Shown in pieces: positions 1-7,860 of a stretch of 64,000 nucleotides of DNA. The position numbers were made by a program, and so were the translations under genes. Numbering within the stretch: the first letter of the stretch is position 1; every line of letters starts with the position of its first letter. Source of the stretch: an uncultured Clostridia bacterium (GTDB lineage Bacteria; Bacillota; Clostridia; TANB77; CAG-508); the NCBI GenBank assembly GCA_947627595.1, contig CANQWQ010000001.1, positions 62,001 to 126,000 on the forward strand, read 5' to 3'. A model generated the notes under the pieces. That model had not been told where the DNA came from. It saw only the letters and a list, made by a program, of their open reading frames with translations, and did no database searches.

Positions 1-225
1 AGAAAATGGATCTTGAGTTAAATTTGATATTCCATTTTGAAAAATATATTCACCACATTTTATATTATAGTATGTATCATTTTGAAAAGCTTTTGGTGTA
101 ATTGCTATTGCGATTATAATAATTGATATAATAGATAAAATATCAAATATTATGTTAGTAGCTTTTTCACTTTTTTGCTTTTTCTCTTTTTTTACTTTTT
201 TATTTTCTATAATTTCTTCTTCCAT
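1..225 (-). CDS. N-terminal part of a polytopic membrane protein (partial)
   Basis: An open frame runs from an ATG at 225 off the left edge, giving 75 residues with no stop. The first 22 residues are Lys/Glu-rich, followed by an Ile-rich membrane segment (about residues 23-43) and an outside stretch reading NDTYYNIKCGEYIFQNGI. That pattern, a DT-Y-IK-GE-I--NGI motif just after the first membrane helix, recalls clostridial multi-pass proteins related to dolichyl-phosphate-mannose-type (GT-C) glycosyltransferases, but too little is visible to assign a function. The upstream region is AT-rich with a weak ribosome binding site (AAAGGATG). Family assignment is inference from a short motif. Confidence 0.6.
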   Translation of the reverse strand, partial: MEEEIIENKKVKKEKKQKSEKATNIIFDILSIISIIIIAIAITPKAFQNDTYYNIKCGEYIFQNGISNLTQDPFS

Positions 226-629
226 CTAAACATCCTTTATAATAAGAAATTCCTCTACGGAACCCTAAATTTACGATATTATTATATACTTTATTAATGC
301 AATTGTAAAGAAAATTATTGAAACTTTTTTATACGTCAAAATTAGATTTTTTTCTTTTAAAAATTTTATAAAAAATATTTTATGTAAATCATTTTTACGT
401 TTTTCGTACACATTTTCGGTGGACATTTCCCTGTGGATAATGTGGATAACTCTGTGAATAACTTAAAATTGTATCATTTTTCGACAGGATTTATTCGCAT
501 CGCAAAATTCGATTTTATTTTACAAAAAATTCGTAATTCAATTATGGAAATGGTATATCTGTTCTAGCGAACATTTTATAGACTTAGAGCCAAGCTCATT
601 TAAATTAGATGTGTCGTTTTGACAATATA
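226..629. other. Gene-free AT-rich stretch with DnaA-box cluster
   Basis: No convincing gene is visible between the membrane protein and the CobW terminator. The stretch is very AT-rich, with poly-T and poly-A runs, and holds three DnaA-box-like 9-mers at 432-461. A small open frame near the right end is covered by the terminator hairpin and lacks a ribosome binding site, so it is not called. Confidence 0.6.
432..461 (-). promoter_or_regulatory. Cluster of three DnaA-box-like sites
   Basis: On the minus strand there are two perfect TTATCCACA boxes (440-432 and 449-441), directly abutting, and one TTATTCACA (461-453) with one mismatch. Such spacing is typical of DnaA-binding clusters at origins or DnaA-titration/regulatory sites. 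No dnaA, dnaN or rpmH gene is nearby, and the leftward gene orientation of the rest of the window does not suit an origin here. Confidence 0.6.
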
Positions 630-659
630 AAAAACTCTGGATTATTTTCCAGAGTTTTT
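630..659 (-). terminator. Terminator of the CobW gene
   Basis: AAAAACTCTGG and CCAGAGTTTTT form an 11-bp stem with an 8-nt loop. The A and T flanks would allow termination in both directions. It lies 12 bases past the CobW stop codon. Confidence 0.85.
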
Positions 660-670
660 TGTAAAATTGT

Positions 671-1894
671 CTATTTATCTAAACATTTATCTAATTTTTC
701 AATAATTTCTTTTTGGTTCATATTTTTTCCAATGAAAACAAGTTTTATCATTCTATCTCCATATTTTTCGTCCCAGTCTTTAGCAACATCTGGATTTTCT
801 CTTAATAATTGTTCTCTTTCATAACGTGGAGCAGAAGCTATCCATTGTCCTGATTCATAAGCTTGGATCTGTGAACCTGCTTGTTCAAATATATAGCCAG
901 TTTCAGGTTCATTTGAAAACCATAAAATTCCTTTTGTTCTAATTACAGTATCATTTGGAAATCTATTTGCAAAGTCTTCAAATTTGCCTCTATTAAATGG
1001 AGCTCTTCTATAATATACGAATGTACCTATTCCATATTCTTCGGTTTCTCCGCCATCGTGGTGATGATGGTGATGGTGTCCTTCATGATGTTCATCATCT
1101 TCGTCATGATGATGTTCGTGCTCGTGCTCTTCTTCCTCATCTTCATCATGATCTTCTTCCATATTTTCGTCATTTTCTAATTCTTGAATCCAGCCAGCAG
1201 AAGAAGCTACGTCTTCTAAGTTAAATGATTTTGTATCTAATATTTTTCCAATATCAACTTTTCCATAATTTGTTTCAATAATTTCAGCTTTTGGTTGTAA
1301 TTTCTTAATAACAGCTTTAACTTCAGCTAATTCTTCAGGTTTGATTTCATCTACTTTATTTAAAACTATTAAATTACAAAACTCAATTTGTTGAATAATT
1401 AAGTTTTCAATATCTTCCTCTTCTACTTCTTTTTCTAGATATGAACCACATCCAAATTCTTTTGCCAAACGAAGAGCATCTACAACAGAAACTACATTAT
1501 CTAATCTACAAACTTCTGGCAAACCATATGACTTAGCATCAGATGAGATTGCTGTAATAGTTTGAGCAATTGGAATAGGTTCACAAATTCCAGAAGCTTC
1601 AATTAAAATATAATCAAATCTTCCAGTTTTAGCAATATCAACGATTTGTTTCATTAAATCTACTTTTAATGTACAACAAATACAGCCATTTTGAAGTGGA
1701 ACTAAACTGTCATCTGTTTGATTAACAACTCCACCTTTTTGAATCAAGCTTGCATCAATGTTAACCTCTCCTATATCATTAACTATAACTGCAACTTTAT
1801 ATCCTTTTTGATTGTTTAAAACATAATTTACAAGCGTTGTCTTTCCAGAGCCTAAATACCCTGTAAGCAATGTTATTGGAATTACTTTATTCAT
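671..1894 (-). CDS. CobW/P47K-family GTPase metallochaperone (COG0523)
   Basis: A 407-residue G3E-family GTPase. Visible motifs: Walker A GYLGSGKTT at residues 12-20, the metal-binding CxCC (residues 71-74, GCICC), and the guanine-specificity motif NKVD (179-182). A very acidic, His-rich loop at about residues 243-283 includes a run of seven His and probably binds zinc or nickel. A CobW C-terminal domain follows. Family members insert or deliver metals (Zn, Co, Ni, Fe) to client proteins in the cytoplasm; the His-rich loop favours zinc or nickel, but the client cannot be seen. The start follows AAGGAGGATGAAAT, a strong ribosome binding site. It is monocistronic with its own terminator. No Zur box was identified. 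Confidence 0.9.
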   Translation of the reverse strand: MNKVIPITLLTGYLGSGKTTLVNYVLNNQKGYKVAVIVNDIGEVNIDASLIQKGGVVNQTDDSLVPLQNGCICCTLKVDLMKQIVDIAKTGRFDYILIEASGICEPIPIAQTITAISSDAKSYGLPEVCRLDNVVSVVDALRLAKEFGCGSYLEKEVEEEDIENLIIQQIEFCNLIVLNKVDEIKPEELAEVKAVIKKLQPKAEIIETNYGKVDIGKILDTKSFNLEDVASSAGWIQELENDENMEEDHDEDEEEEHEHEHHHDEDDEHHEGHHHHHHHDGGETEEYGIGTFVYYRRAPFNRGKFEDFANRFPNDTVIRTKGILWFSNEPETGYIFEQAGSQIQAYESGQWIASAPRYEREQLLRENPDVAKDWDEKYGDRMIKLVFIGKNMNQKEIIEKLDKCLDK

Positions 1895-1960
1895 ATTTCA
1901 TCCTCCTTAAATTTTCCAATTAATATTATAACACACTTGTCAAGTCTAAAATGCAAAAAG

Positions 1961-1984
1961 AAAAGGCCCCCTAAGGAACCTTTT
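1961..1984 (-). terminator. Terminator of the TM2-domain gene
   Basis: On the minus strand AAAGGTTCC pairs with GGGGCCTTT (two G-U pairs) around a TTAG loop and is followed by a T-rich run (CTTTTCTTTTT). Confidence 0.75.
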
Positions 1985-1994
1985 ACATTTATAT

Positions 1995-2297
1995 TTATTT
2001 AGATTTTTCATCAACAATATCTCTACCATAGCAATCTTTAAATTTCTTCATTGCTATTAAAACAAAATCGTTTACAACTACTGCTGCAATTCCAACGAAA
2101 CAAGCTAGTCCTAGATATGTGTTTAAGTTTAATACTAATGCAGAAATTACTGTCCAATATAAAATTAAAGCTCCTGAACCAACTTTTCCTGCGTATAAAC
2201 GATGTACTCCTAAAAATCCTAAAAACCAGCATAATAATAAAGTTGTAAGCCAATTTTTTGTAGGTATCTTAACATTTTCACTATTTTTTCCAGACAT
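1995..2297 (-). CDS. TM2-domain membrane protein
   Basis: A small protein of 100 residues with two membrane helices. The first helix and loop carry the TM2 signature LLCWFLGFLGVHRLYAGKVG (about residues 21-40), followed by a second hydrophobic span (about 44-80) and a charged C-terminus. TM2 proteins are common small bacterial membrane proteins of mostly unknown role; the domain assignment is secure, the function is not. It is a lone gene with an upstream ribosome binding site AAAGGAGAAAC and its own terminator. Confidence 0.85.
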   Translation of the reverse strand: MSGKNSENVKIPTKNWLTTLLLCWFLGFLGVHRLYAGKVGSGALILYWTVISALVLNLNTYLGLACFVGIAAVVVNDFVLIAMKKFKDCYGRDIVDEKSK

Positions 2298-2414
2298 CTT
2301 TTGTTTCTCCTTTAAAAATAAAATTAACTACTTATCTTATTTTTATACTATATAGAAAAATTTGTCAATATTTTCTAGAAAATGTTATGAAAATGTAATA
2401 TTTAAAGGCTATTT

Positions 2415-3176
2415 TTACTCATAATCAACAATATCTATCCATTTGTCTAAGAAATCTTGTTCTTCTTCTTTTCCTTTTGTTTTTTGAGTAGCCGCAACTA
2501 TTGGAATCCATCTTTGAATATTTGATTTTTGGATTCCACTCTTTTCAGAGAATAAATCTAAATATTTGTCAGCTAAATCTTGTCTTCCATCAATTGCAAA
2601 TAATAAATATGTTCTAGCAGCATCTGCTGAAGCATTACCTTGAGTAACGTGAGCCCAGTCTATTATATATGCTTCATCATTTTCAGTTATAACAATATTA
2701 CTTGGGTTAAAATCTCCGTGGCAAACTTTACTATGTGTTTTCATTCCATCTAATCTTTGAAGAAGCTCATATTTAGTATTTTCATTGATATTATTAGCTG
2801 TATTTAATTTTCTCTTAAATTTGTCTTTTATATTATTTAACATAGGAACAGTGTGTCCTAAAACATCTAATTGTATATCAATAAATCTATTTAAATATTC
2901 GTCCATTTTTTCAGGATGTTCTTTCATTAAACTTTCTAAAGTAACACCTTCAATATGCTCAGAAACTAAAGCCCATCTATTGTTTACCATTGTTACAGCT
3001 AAAAGTTTTGGAACTTTTAAATCTGTTCCTTCCTCAACACGAGCTTGATTTAGAGCTTCATTTAAAATATCTGCTTTTGAATAGTTCTCAACAAATAGTT
3101 TAATTGTTTTATCTCCATCTTTATAAACTGTTTTTGTCTTTCTTTCAGCAATTGGGTTATTTAAATTTAATTCCAT
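2415..3176 (-). CDS. Aminoglycoside/choline-kinase-like phosphotransferase
   Basis: A 253-residue protein-kinase-like fold. The Brenner-type catalytic loop HGDFNPSN is at residues 153-160 and the metal-binding IIDWAHV follows with Asp173; an N-lobe with candidate Lys26 and Glu73 is visible. The family phosphorylates small molecules (aminoglycosides, choline, sugars, amino acids) in the cytoplasm, and the substrate cannot be read from sequence. The gene sits 31 bp downstream of adhE on the same strand and may be co-transcribed with it, though that alone does not suggest a shared pathway. A second, distant paralog is at 48293-49129. Confidence 0.8.
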   Translation of the reverse strand: MELNLNNPIAERKTKTVYKDGDKTIKLFVENYSKADILNEALNQARVEEGTDLKVPKLLAVTMVNNRWALVSEHIEGVTLESLMKEHPEKMDEYLNRFIDIQLDVLGHTVPMLNNIKDKFKRKLNTANNINENTKYELLQRLDGMKTHSKVCHGDFNPSNIVITENDEAYIIDWAHVTQGNASADAARTYLLFAIDGRQDLADKYLDLFSEKSGIQKSNIQRWIPIVAATQKTKGKEEEQDFLDKWIDIVDYE

Positions 3177-3207
3177 AGTTTTTCTATCCTTTCTTTATAT
3201 TTTAAAA

Positions 3208-5817
3208 TTATTTATTTTCTCCATAATATACTTTTAAATATAAATCTTTGATTTCACTAATTAATGGATATCTTGGGTTTGCACCTGTACATTGATCATC
3301 AAATGCTTGCTCACTCATTTCATCTAAAGTCTTTAAGAAATCTTCTTCTTTAATTCCATAGTCTTTAATTGAATGTTTAACTCCAATTTTGTCTTTTAAT
3401 TCATCAATTTTGGCTAATAATTTTTCTAGTTTTTCATTGTCATCTTTTCCTTCGATTCCTAAAGATTCAGCAATTTCAGCATATTTTCTTAATGCATTTG
3501 GATGGTCATATTGTGGGAATGTTCCCATTTTTGTTGGTGCATCTACTGAGTTAAATTTCATAACTTCATTTAAAACTAAAGCAACTGTAACACCATGTGG
3601 TAAGTGATGGAATGCACCTAATTTATGTCCCATTGAATGGCAAATTCCTAAGAATGCATTAGCAAAAGCCATACCTGCAATAGTTGCAGCATGTGCCATT
3701 TTTTCTCTAGCCTCAGGATCATTTGCACCATTTTCATAAGCTCTTGGTAAATATTCAAAAATTAATTTAATTGCTTCTAATGCTAAACTGTCTGAAAACT
3801 CAGTAGCCATAATTGAAACATAAGCTTCAATTGAGTGAACTAAAGCATCAATTCCAGAAGCAGATGTTAAACCTTTTGGAGCATTCATCATCATATCTGC
3901 GTCAACAATAGCCATTTTTGGCATTAATTCATAATCAGCAAGAGGATATTTAATTCCTGTTTCGTCATCTGTTATAACAGCAAATGGTGTAGCTTCTGAA
4001 CCAGTACCAGCTGATGTTGGAACTGCTATAAAGTAAGCCTTTTCGCCCATTTTAGGGAATGTATAAACTCTTTTTCTAATATCCATAAATCTCATAGCCA
4101 TATCCATGAAATCTACTTCAGGATGCTCATATAGAACCCACATAATCTTAGCAGCATCCATTGCAGAACCACCACCGATTGCTATAATACAATCTGGTTT
4201 AAATTCTGACATAAGTTTTGCCCCTTCTTTTGCAGAAGAAAGATTTGGATCTGGAGCTACATTTGAGAATGTAGTATGTTCAATTCCTAATTCATTTAAT
4301 TTGTCTGTAACGACTTTTGTATAACCATTTTCAAATAAGAAACTATCTGTAACTATAAATACTTTTTTCTTATTTAAAACATATTTTAATTCTTCTAAAG
4401 CTACTGGTAAGCAACCTCTTTTTATATAAACCTTTTCAGGACATCTAAACCAAAGCATATTATTTCTCCTTTCAGCTACTGTTTTAATATTTAATAAATG
4501 TTTTAAACCAACATTTTCTGATACAGAGTTTCCACCCCATGAACCACAACCAAGTGTTAATGATGGTGTTAGCTTAAAGTTATATAAATCTCCTATACCA
4601 CCTTGTGAAGATGGAGTATTAATTAAAACTCTACAAGTTCTCATTGTGTTATAGAATTTTTCAATTTTTTCATTTTCTGTAATTGTATTTACATATAATG
4701 AAGATGTATGTCCTAAACCTCCGTCGTCGATTAATCTACAAGCTTTCTTTACTGCATCATCAAAATCTTTTGCTTTATACATAGCTAAAACTGGTGATAA
4801 TTTTTCATGTGCAAATTCTTCAGAAATATCAACACTTTCAACTTCACCAATTAAAATTTTTGATGTATCTGGAACTTTAATTCCAGCAAGTTCAGCAATT
4901 TTTGGTGCTCTTTGTCCAACGATTTTAGCATTTAACGCACCATTTATAATCATTGTTTTTCTAACTTTTTCAGTTTCTTCAGGATTTAAGAAATAGCATC
5001 CTCTCTTCTTAAATTCTTCTTTAACTTTATCATAAATAGAATCAAGTACAATAACAGATTGCTCTGATGCACAAATCATTCCATTATCAAAAGTTTTTGA
5101 ATGAACAATTGAGTTAACAGCTAAAACTATATCTGCTGTTTCATCAATTACAGCTGGAGTGTTTCCAGCTCCAACGCCAACTGCTGGTTTTCCGCTAGAA
5201 TAAGCTGATTTAACCATTCCAGGTCCACCAGTAGCAAGAATTATATCTGCTGATTGCATTAAAAGAGTTGTTAATTCTAGTGATGGAACATCAATCCAAC
5301 CAATTATGTCTTTTGGAGCTCCAGCCTTAACAGCAGCTTCCAAAACTACTTTAGCTGCTTCTATTGTAGACTTTTTAGCTCTTGGGTGTGGACTTATAAT
5401 TATTCCATTTCTAGTCTTTAATGAAATTAAAGTTTTGAAAATTGCTGTTGATGTAGGGTTTGTTGTAGGAATAACTGCAGCAATAACACCTATTGGTTCA
5501 ACAACTTTTCTAATTCCATAAGATTTGTCTTCTTCTACAACTCCACAAGTTTTTTCATTTTTGTATTTGTTGTAAATGTATTCAGAAGCATAATGGTTTT
5601 TAATTACCTTATCTTCTACTACTCCCATTCCAGTTTCTTCAACTGTAAGTTTTGCAAGTGGAATTCTTGCACGATTTGCTGCCTGAGCAGCAGCTAGAAA
5701 TATTTTATCTACTTGTTCTTGTGAAAATTTTGAAAACTCTAATTGTGCTTTTTTTACTTTTTCAAACATCTCTTTAAAGCTTTCAACATCTTCAACTGTT
5801 TTGTTTTCATTTGCCAT
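3208..5817 (-). CDS. adhE: Bifunctional acetaldehyde-CoA/alcohol dehydrogenase AdhE
   Basis: An 869-residue fusion, the usual AdhE length. The N-terminal half is a CoA-acylating aldehyde dehydrogenase, with GAGNTPAVID and the catalytic Cys in GMICASEQS (about residue 250). The C-terminal half is an iron-dependent alcohol dehydrogenase, with GGGSAMDAAK for NAD binding and metal-binding His residues in CHSMGHKLGAFHHLPHG. It reduces acetyl-CoA to acetaldehyde and then ethanol, reoxidising two NADH per acetyl-CoA during fermentation; the protein usually assembles into cytoplasmic spirosome filaments. A good ribosome binding site (GAAAGGAAGGAAT) precedes the ATG. Upstream AT-rich DNA shows no obvious Rex site by eye. 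No odd features. Confidence 0.97.
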   Translation of the reverse strand: MANENKTVEDVESFKEMFEKVKKAQLEFSKFSQEQVDKIFLAAAQAANRARIPLAKLTVEETGMGVVEDKVIKNHYASEYIYNKYKNEKTCGVVEEDKSYGIRKVVEPIGVIAAVIPTTNPTSTAIFKTLISLKTRNGIIISPHPRAKKSTIEAAKVVLEAAVKAGAPKDIIGWIDVPSLELTTLLMQSADIILATGGPGMVKSAYSSGKPAVGVGAGNTPAVIDETADIVLAVNSIVHSKTFDNGMICASEQSVIVLDSIYDKVKEEFKKRGCYFLNPEETEKVRKTMIINGALNAKIVGQRAPKIAELAGIKVPDTSKILIGEVESVDISEEFAHEKLSPVLAMYKAKDFDDAVKKACRLIDDGGLGHTSSLYVNTITENEKIEKFYNTMRTCRVLINTPSSQGGIGDLYNFKLTPSLTLGCGSWGGNSVSENVGLKHLLNIKTVAERRNNMLWFRCPEKVYIKRGCLPVALEELKYVLNKKKVFIVTDSFLFENGYTKVVTDKLNELGIEHTTFSNVAPDPNLSSAKEGAKLMSEFKPDCIIAIGGGSAMDAAKIMWVLYEHPEVDFMDMAMRFMDIRKRVYTFPKMGEKAYFIAVPTSAGTGSEATPFAVITDDETGIKYPLADYELMPKMAIVDADMMMNAPKGLTSASGIDALVHSIEAYVSIMATEFSDSLALEAIKLIFEYLPRAYENGANDPEAREKMAHAATIAGMAFANAFLGICHSMGHKLGAFHHLPHGVTVALVLNEVMKFNSVDAPTKMGTFPQYDHPNALRKYAEIAESLGIEGKDDNEKLEKLLAKIDELKDKIGVKHSIKDYGIKEEDFLKTLDEMSEQAFDDQCTGANPRYPLISEIKDLYLKVYYGENK

Positions 5818-6001
5818 AAAAATATTCCTTCCTTTCTATATAAAATAAATTAAAATCAAAATTACGCAAATATAATACCACTAATTTCTATTTTTTTCAA
5901 TATTTTCAAAAATATTTATTTGATCTTGTTTTTTAGCTCTTGAATAAAATTTTACTATATATTAAAATATAATTAGTTTATTATATGTAAAAGGGAAAAA
6001 T

Positions 6002-7822
6002 ATGGATTTTGATTTAAAAGGCATTATTAGAAAAATGCCAGCTGACCTAACTAAATTAGAACAAGCTCGTTACATCTATCTTGAGCTAGGTAAGATGATT
6101 TCTTATGATGCCCAATATCTTATTGCTAAAACATTAGAAGAAAAACAATCACTATTTGACGAAGAAGTTGATTTAGATAGCTGGACTAAAAATACAGGAA
6201 TCTGTTCAACTATCTCAAAAATCTATGCTCAGTTACTTCAAGAAGTTGGAATTGAAGCAGAAGTTGTTCATCAAAGAACTGGCGAATATTTAGGCCATGT
6301 TTTTAATATATTTACAATTGATGGAAAATCTTATTATGCTGATTTAACAAGAGATATCTCAAACACTAAAAAAGGTTTTGAAACTGAATTTTTTGGAACA
6401 ATGCCATTTGATGATTTTGGATATATAGATGCTGATACTCATAAAGAATATACTCTTACTTCTATTCATGTTGATGAAATTCAAGAAATGGACGACAAGC
6501 TAAAATATACTTTTCAAGGAATTTACATGAATGATGTAATTAGTATGCTACGAAAAGAATTAAAAGGTTTTGACCTTAAGCCCCCTACTCTACGTGATGA
6601 CGAAGATATTAGTGAATATAATGAGAGAGTAGCAAAATATGAAGCTAGAATGAAAGAGCTTTGTGAAATCTTTGGAGCTCAAGATGTCGAAGATTTACGA
6701 AAAAATTTAATTGACTATAAAGTTAGATTTGTAAGAGAAGCTTTTGGAGATGTTGAAAACTTAACATCACTAGAAAGAATAGATTATCTTTCAGAAGTTC
6801 TTAGAAATGTAATGCTAAAAGAAGATTTGCTTTTATGGGATGCAAACAATTTAAAATGTATTGATAAAGATGGAAATTTACAAATATTCACTTATTTTGT
6901 AAATAAAGCAACACATCAAAAATTTGTATATGTTACTTCAGATACTGAATTTGCTAGAGAAATCAGTGAACCTGAGCTTCAGGCAAAAGTAGAAGATGGA
7001 CTTACAACCCTTTCTGAAAAACCTATAATGGTAAATGAATTAAATAGATTATCTGGAATTCAAAAACCGCCAACTGCTACTGTTGATTCTATTGAAAGAT
7101 TGGCTCAAATTATACCTCCTGGCTATGTAATTGGATTCCACGGTTTTGATGATGATTCTCTTTTCTATAGAAACGCCAACAGAGAATATGTTCCTAATCC
7201 ACAAAAAATCGCTGATCGTCAAGAAACAATTTTAAAAGAAGGCTTAAAATTTCATAAACAAAGAACACTATTATCTACTGTAACATTTGATCCAAATAGT
7301 ATTTCTAGTTATATTTCTACTTCTGGCTATTATTCTACAGGAGGCATCATTGTTGGACTTCCAATAATATTAGAAAGCGAATCTGGAAGAAAAATTTTCT
7401 TAGGTGGTCCTGATGAAACTAGACTTGTCGATAGAAATCATGATATAACTTCTTTTAGTGAAGCTGTTTTACCAGAAGAAGGTTTATTAGATCCTAGATT
7501 TATCGTAGGAACTTATACGAAGTCACAAACTGAAGATGGTACATCTCAAATAGAAGTTACTTTCAACCCAGAACATATAGCTTTTACAGGTGGAACTGTT
7601 TCAAATGAATATTTTGCTAAAAAGATGGAAAAATTATTAGATATGGAAAGAAGTGGCGCAATCCCAGCAAGCGCAGTTAGAAACACAAAATTTCAAGAAA
7701 GAAATTATATTTTAAATACTTTTAGATTACAAGATCCTAATATACCACCATTAAAGCCTATTGTTCCAAAACGCAAAAAGCCTTCTCCACCAGATCAACC
7801 TAATGGAAATTCAGAAAGATAA
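6002..7822 (+). CDS. Transglutaminase-like protein with ADP-ribosyltransferase-like C-terminus
   Basis: A 606-residue protein, lone on the plus strand. The N-terminal third shows a transglutaminase/papain-like triad: Cys68 in NTGICSTISKIYAQLL, His99 in LGHVFNIF, Asp114 in YYADLTRD. The middle (about 170-350) is charged and mostly helical. The C-terminal part (about 370-560) has a pattern reminiscent of ADP-ribosyltransferase/Tpt1-like folds: GFHG (His near 380), ILKEGLKF (near 411), a Ser/Thr/Tyr-rich STSGYYSTGG (near 439), and a late Glu before LLDPRFIVGTYT (near 490). A Pro/Lys-rich tail follows. There is no signal peptide or membrane helix. Start: AAAGGG ribosome binding site 6 bases before the ATG. 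The transglutaminase-like triad is seen directly; the ART-like call is inference from pattern only. It could be an intracellular modifier or toxin-like enzyme. Confidence 0.6.
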   Translation: MDFDLKGIIRKMPADLTKLEQARYIYLELGKMISYDAQYLIAKTLEEKQSLFDEEVDLDSWTKNTGICSTISKIYAQLLQEVGIEAEVVHQRTGEYLGHVFNIFTIDGKSYYADLTRDISNTKKGFETEFFGTMPFDDFGYIDADTHKEYTLTSIHVDEIQEMDDKLKYTFQGIYMNDVISMLRKELKGFDLKPPTLRDDEDISEYNERVAKYEARMKELCEIFGAQDVEDLRKNLIDYKVRFVREAFGDVENLTSLERIDYLSEVLRNVMLKEDLLLWDANNLKCIDKDGNLQIFTYFVNKATHQKFVYVTSDTEFAREISEPELQAKVEDGLTTLSEKPIMVNELNRLSGIQKPPTATVDSIERLAQIIPPGYVIGFHGFDDDSLFYRNANREYVPNPQKIADRQETILKEGLKFHKQRTLLSTVTFDPNSISSYISTSGYYSTGGIIVGLPIILESESGRKIFLGGPDETRLVDRNHDITSFSEAVLPEEGLLDPRFIVGTYTKSQTEDGTSQIEVTFNPEHIAFTGGTVSNEYFAKKMEKLLDMERSGAIPASAVRNTKFQERNYILNTFRLQDPNIPPLKPIVPKRKKPSPPDQPNGNSER

Positions 7823-7832
7823 AAAATAATTA

Positions 7833-7857
7833 AAGAGCCTTGAAATTCAAGGCTCTT
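7833..7857. terminator. Bidirectional terminator between converging genes
   Basis: AGAGCCTTGAA and TTCAAGGCTCT form a stem with A-rich and T-rich flanks. It lies between the stop codons of the plus-strand gene ending at 7822 and the minus-strand gene ending at 7861, and can serve both. Confidence 0.85.
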
Positions 7858-7860
7858 CGT

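Noticed and set aside
432..461. Calling the DnaA-box cluster the chromosome origin
   Set aside because: No dnaA, dnaN, rpmH or gyr genes are near, and gene orientation suggests replication from the right.
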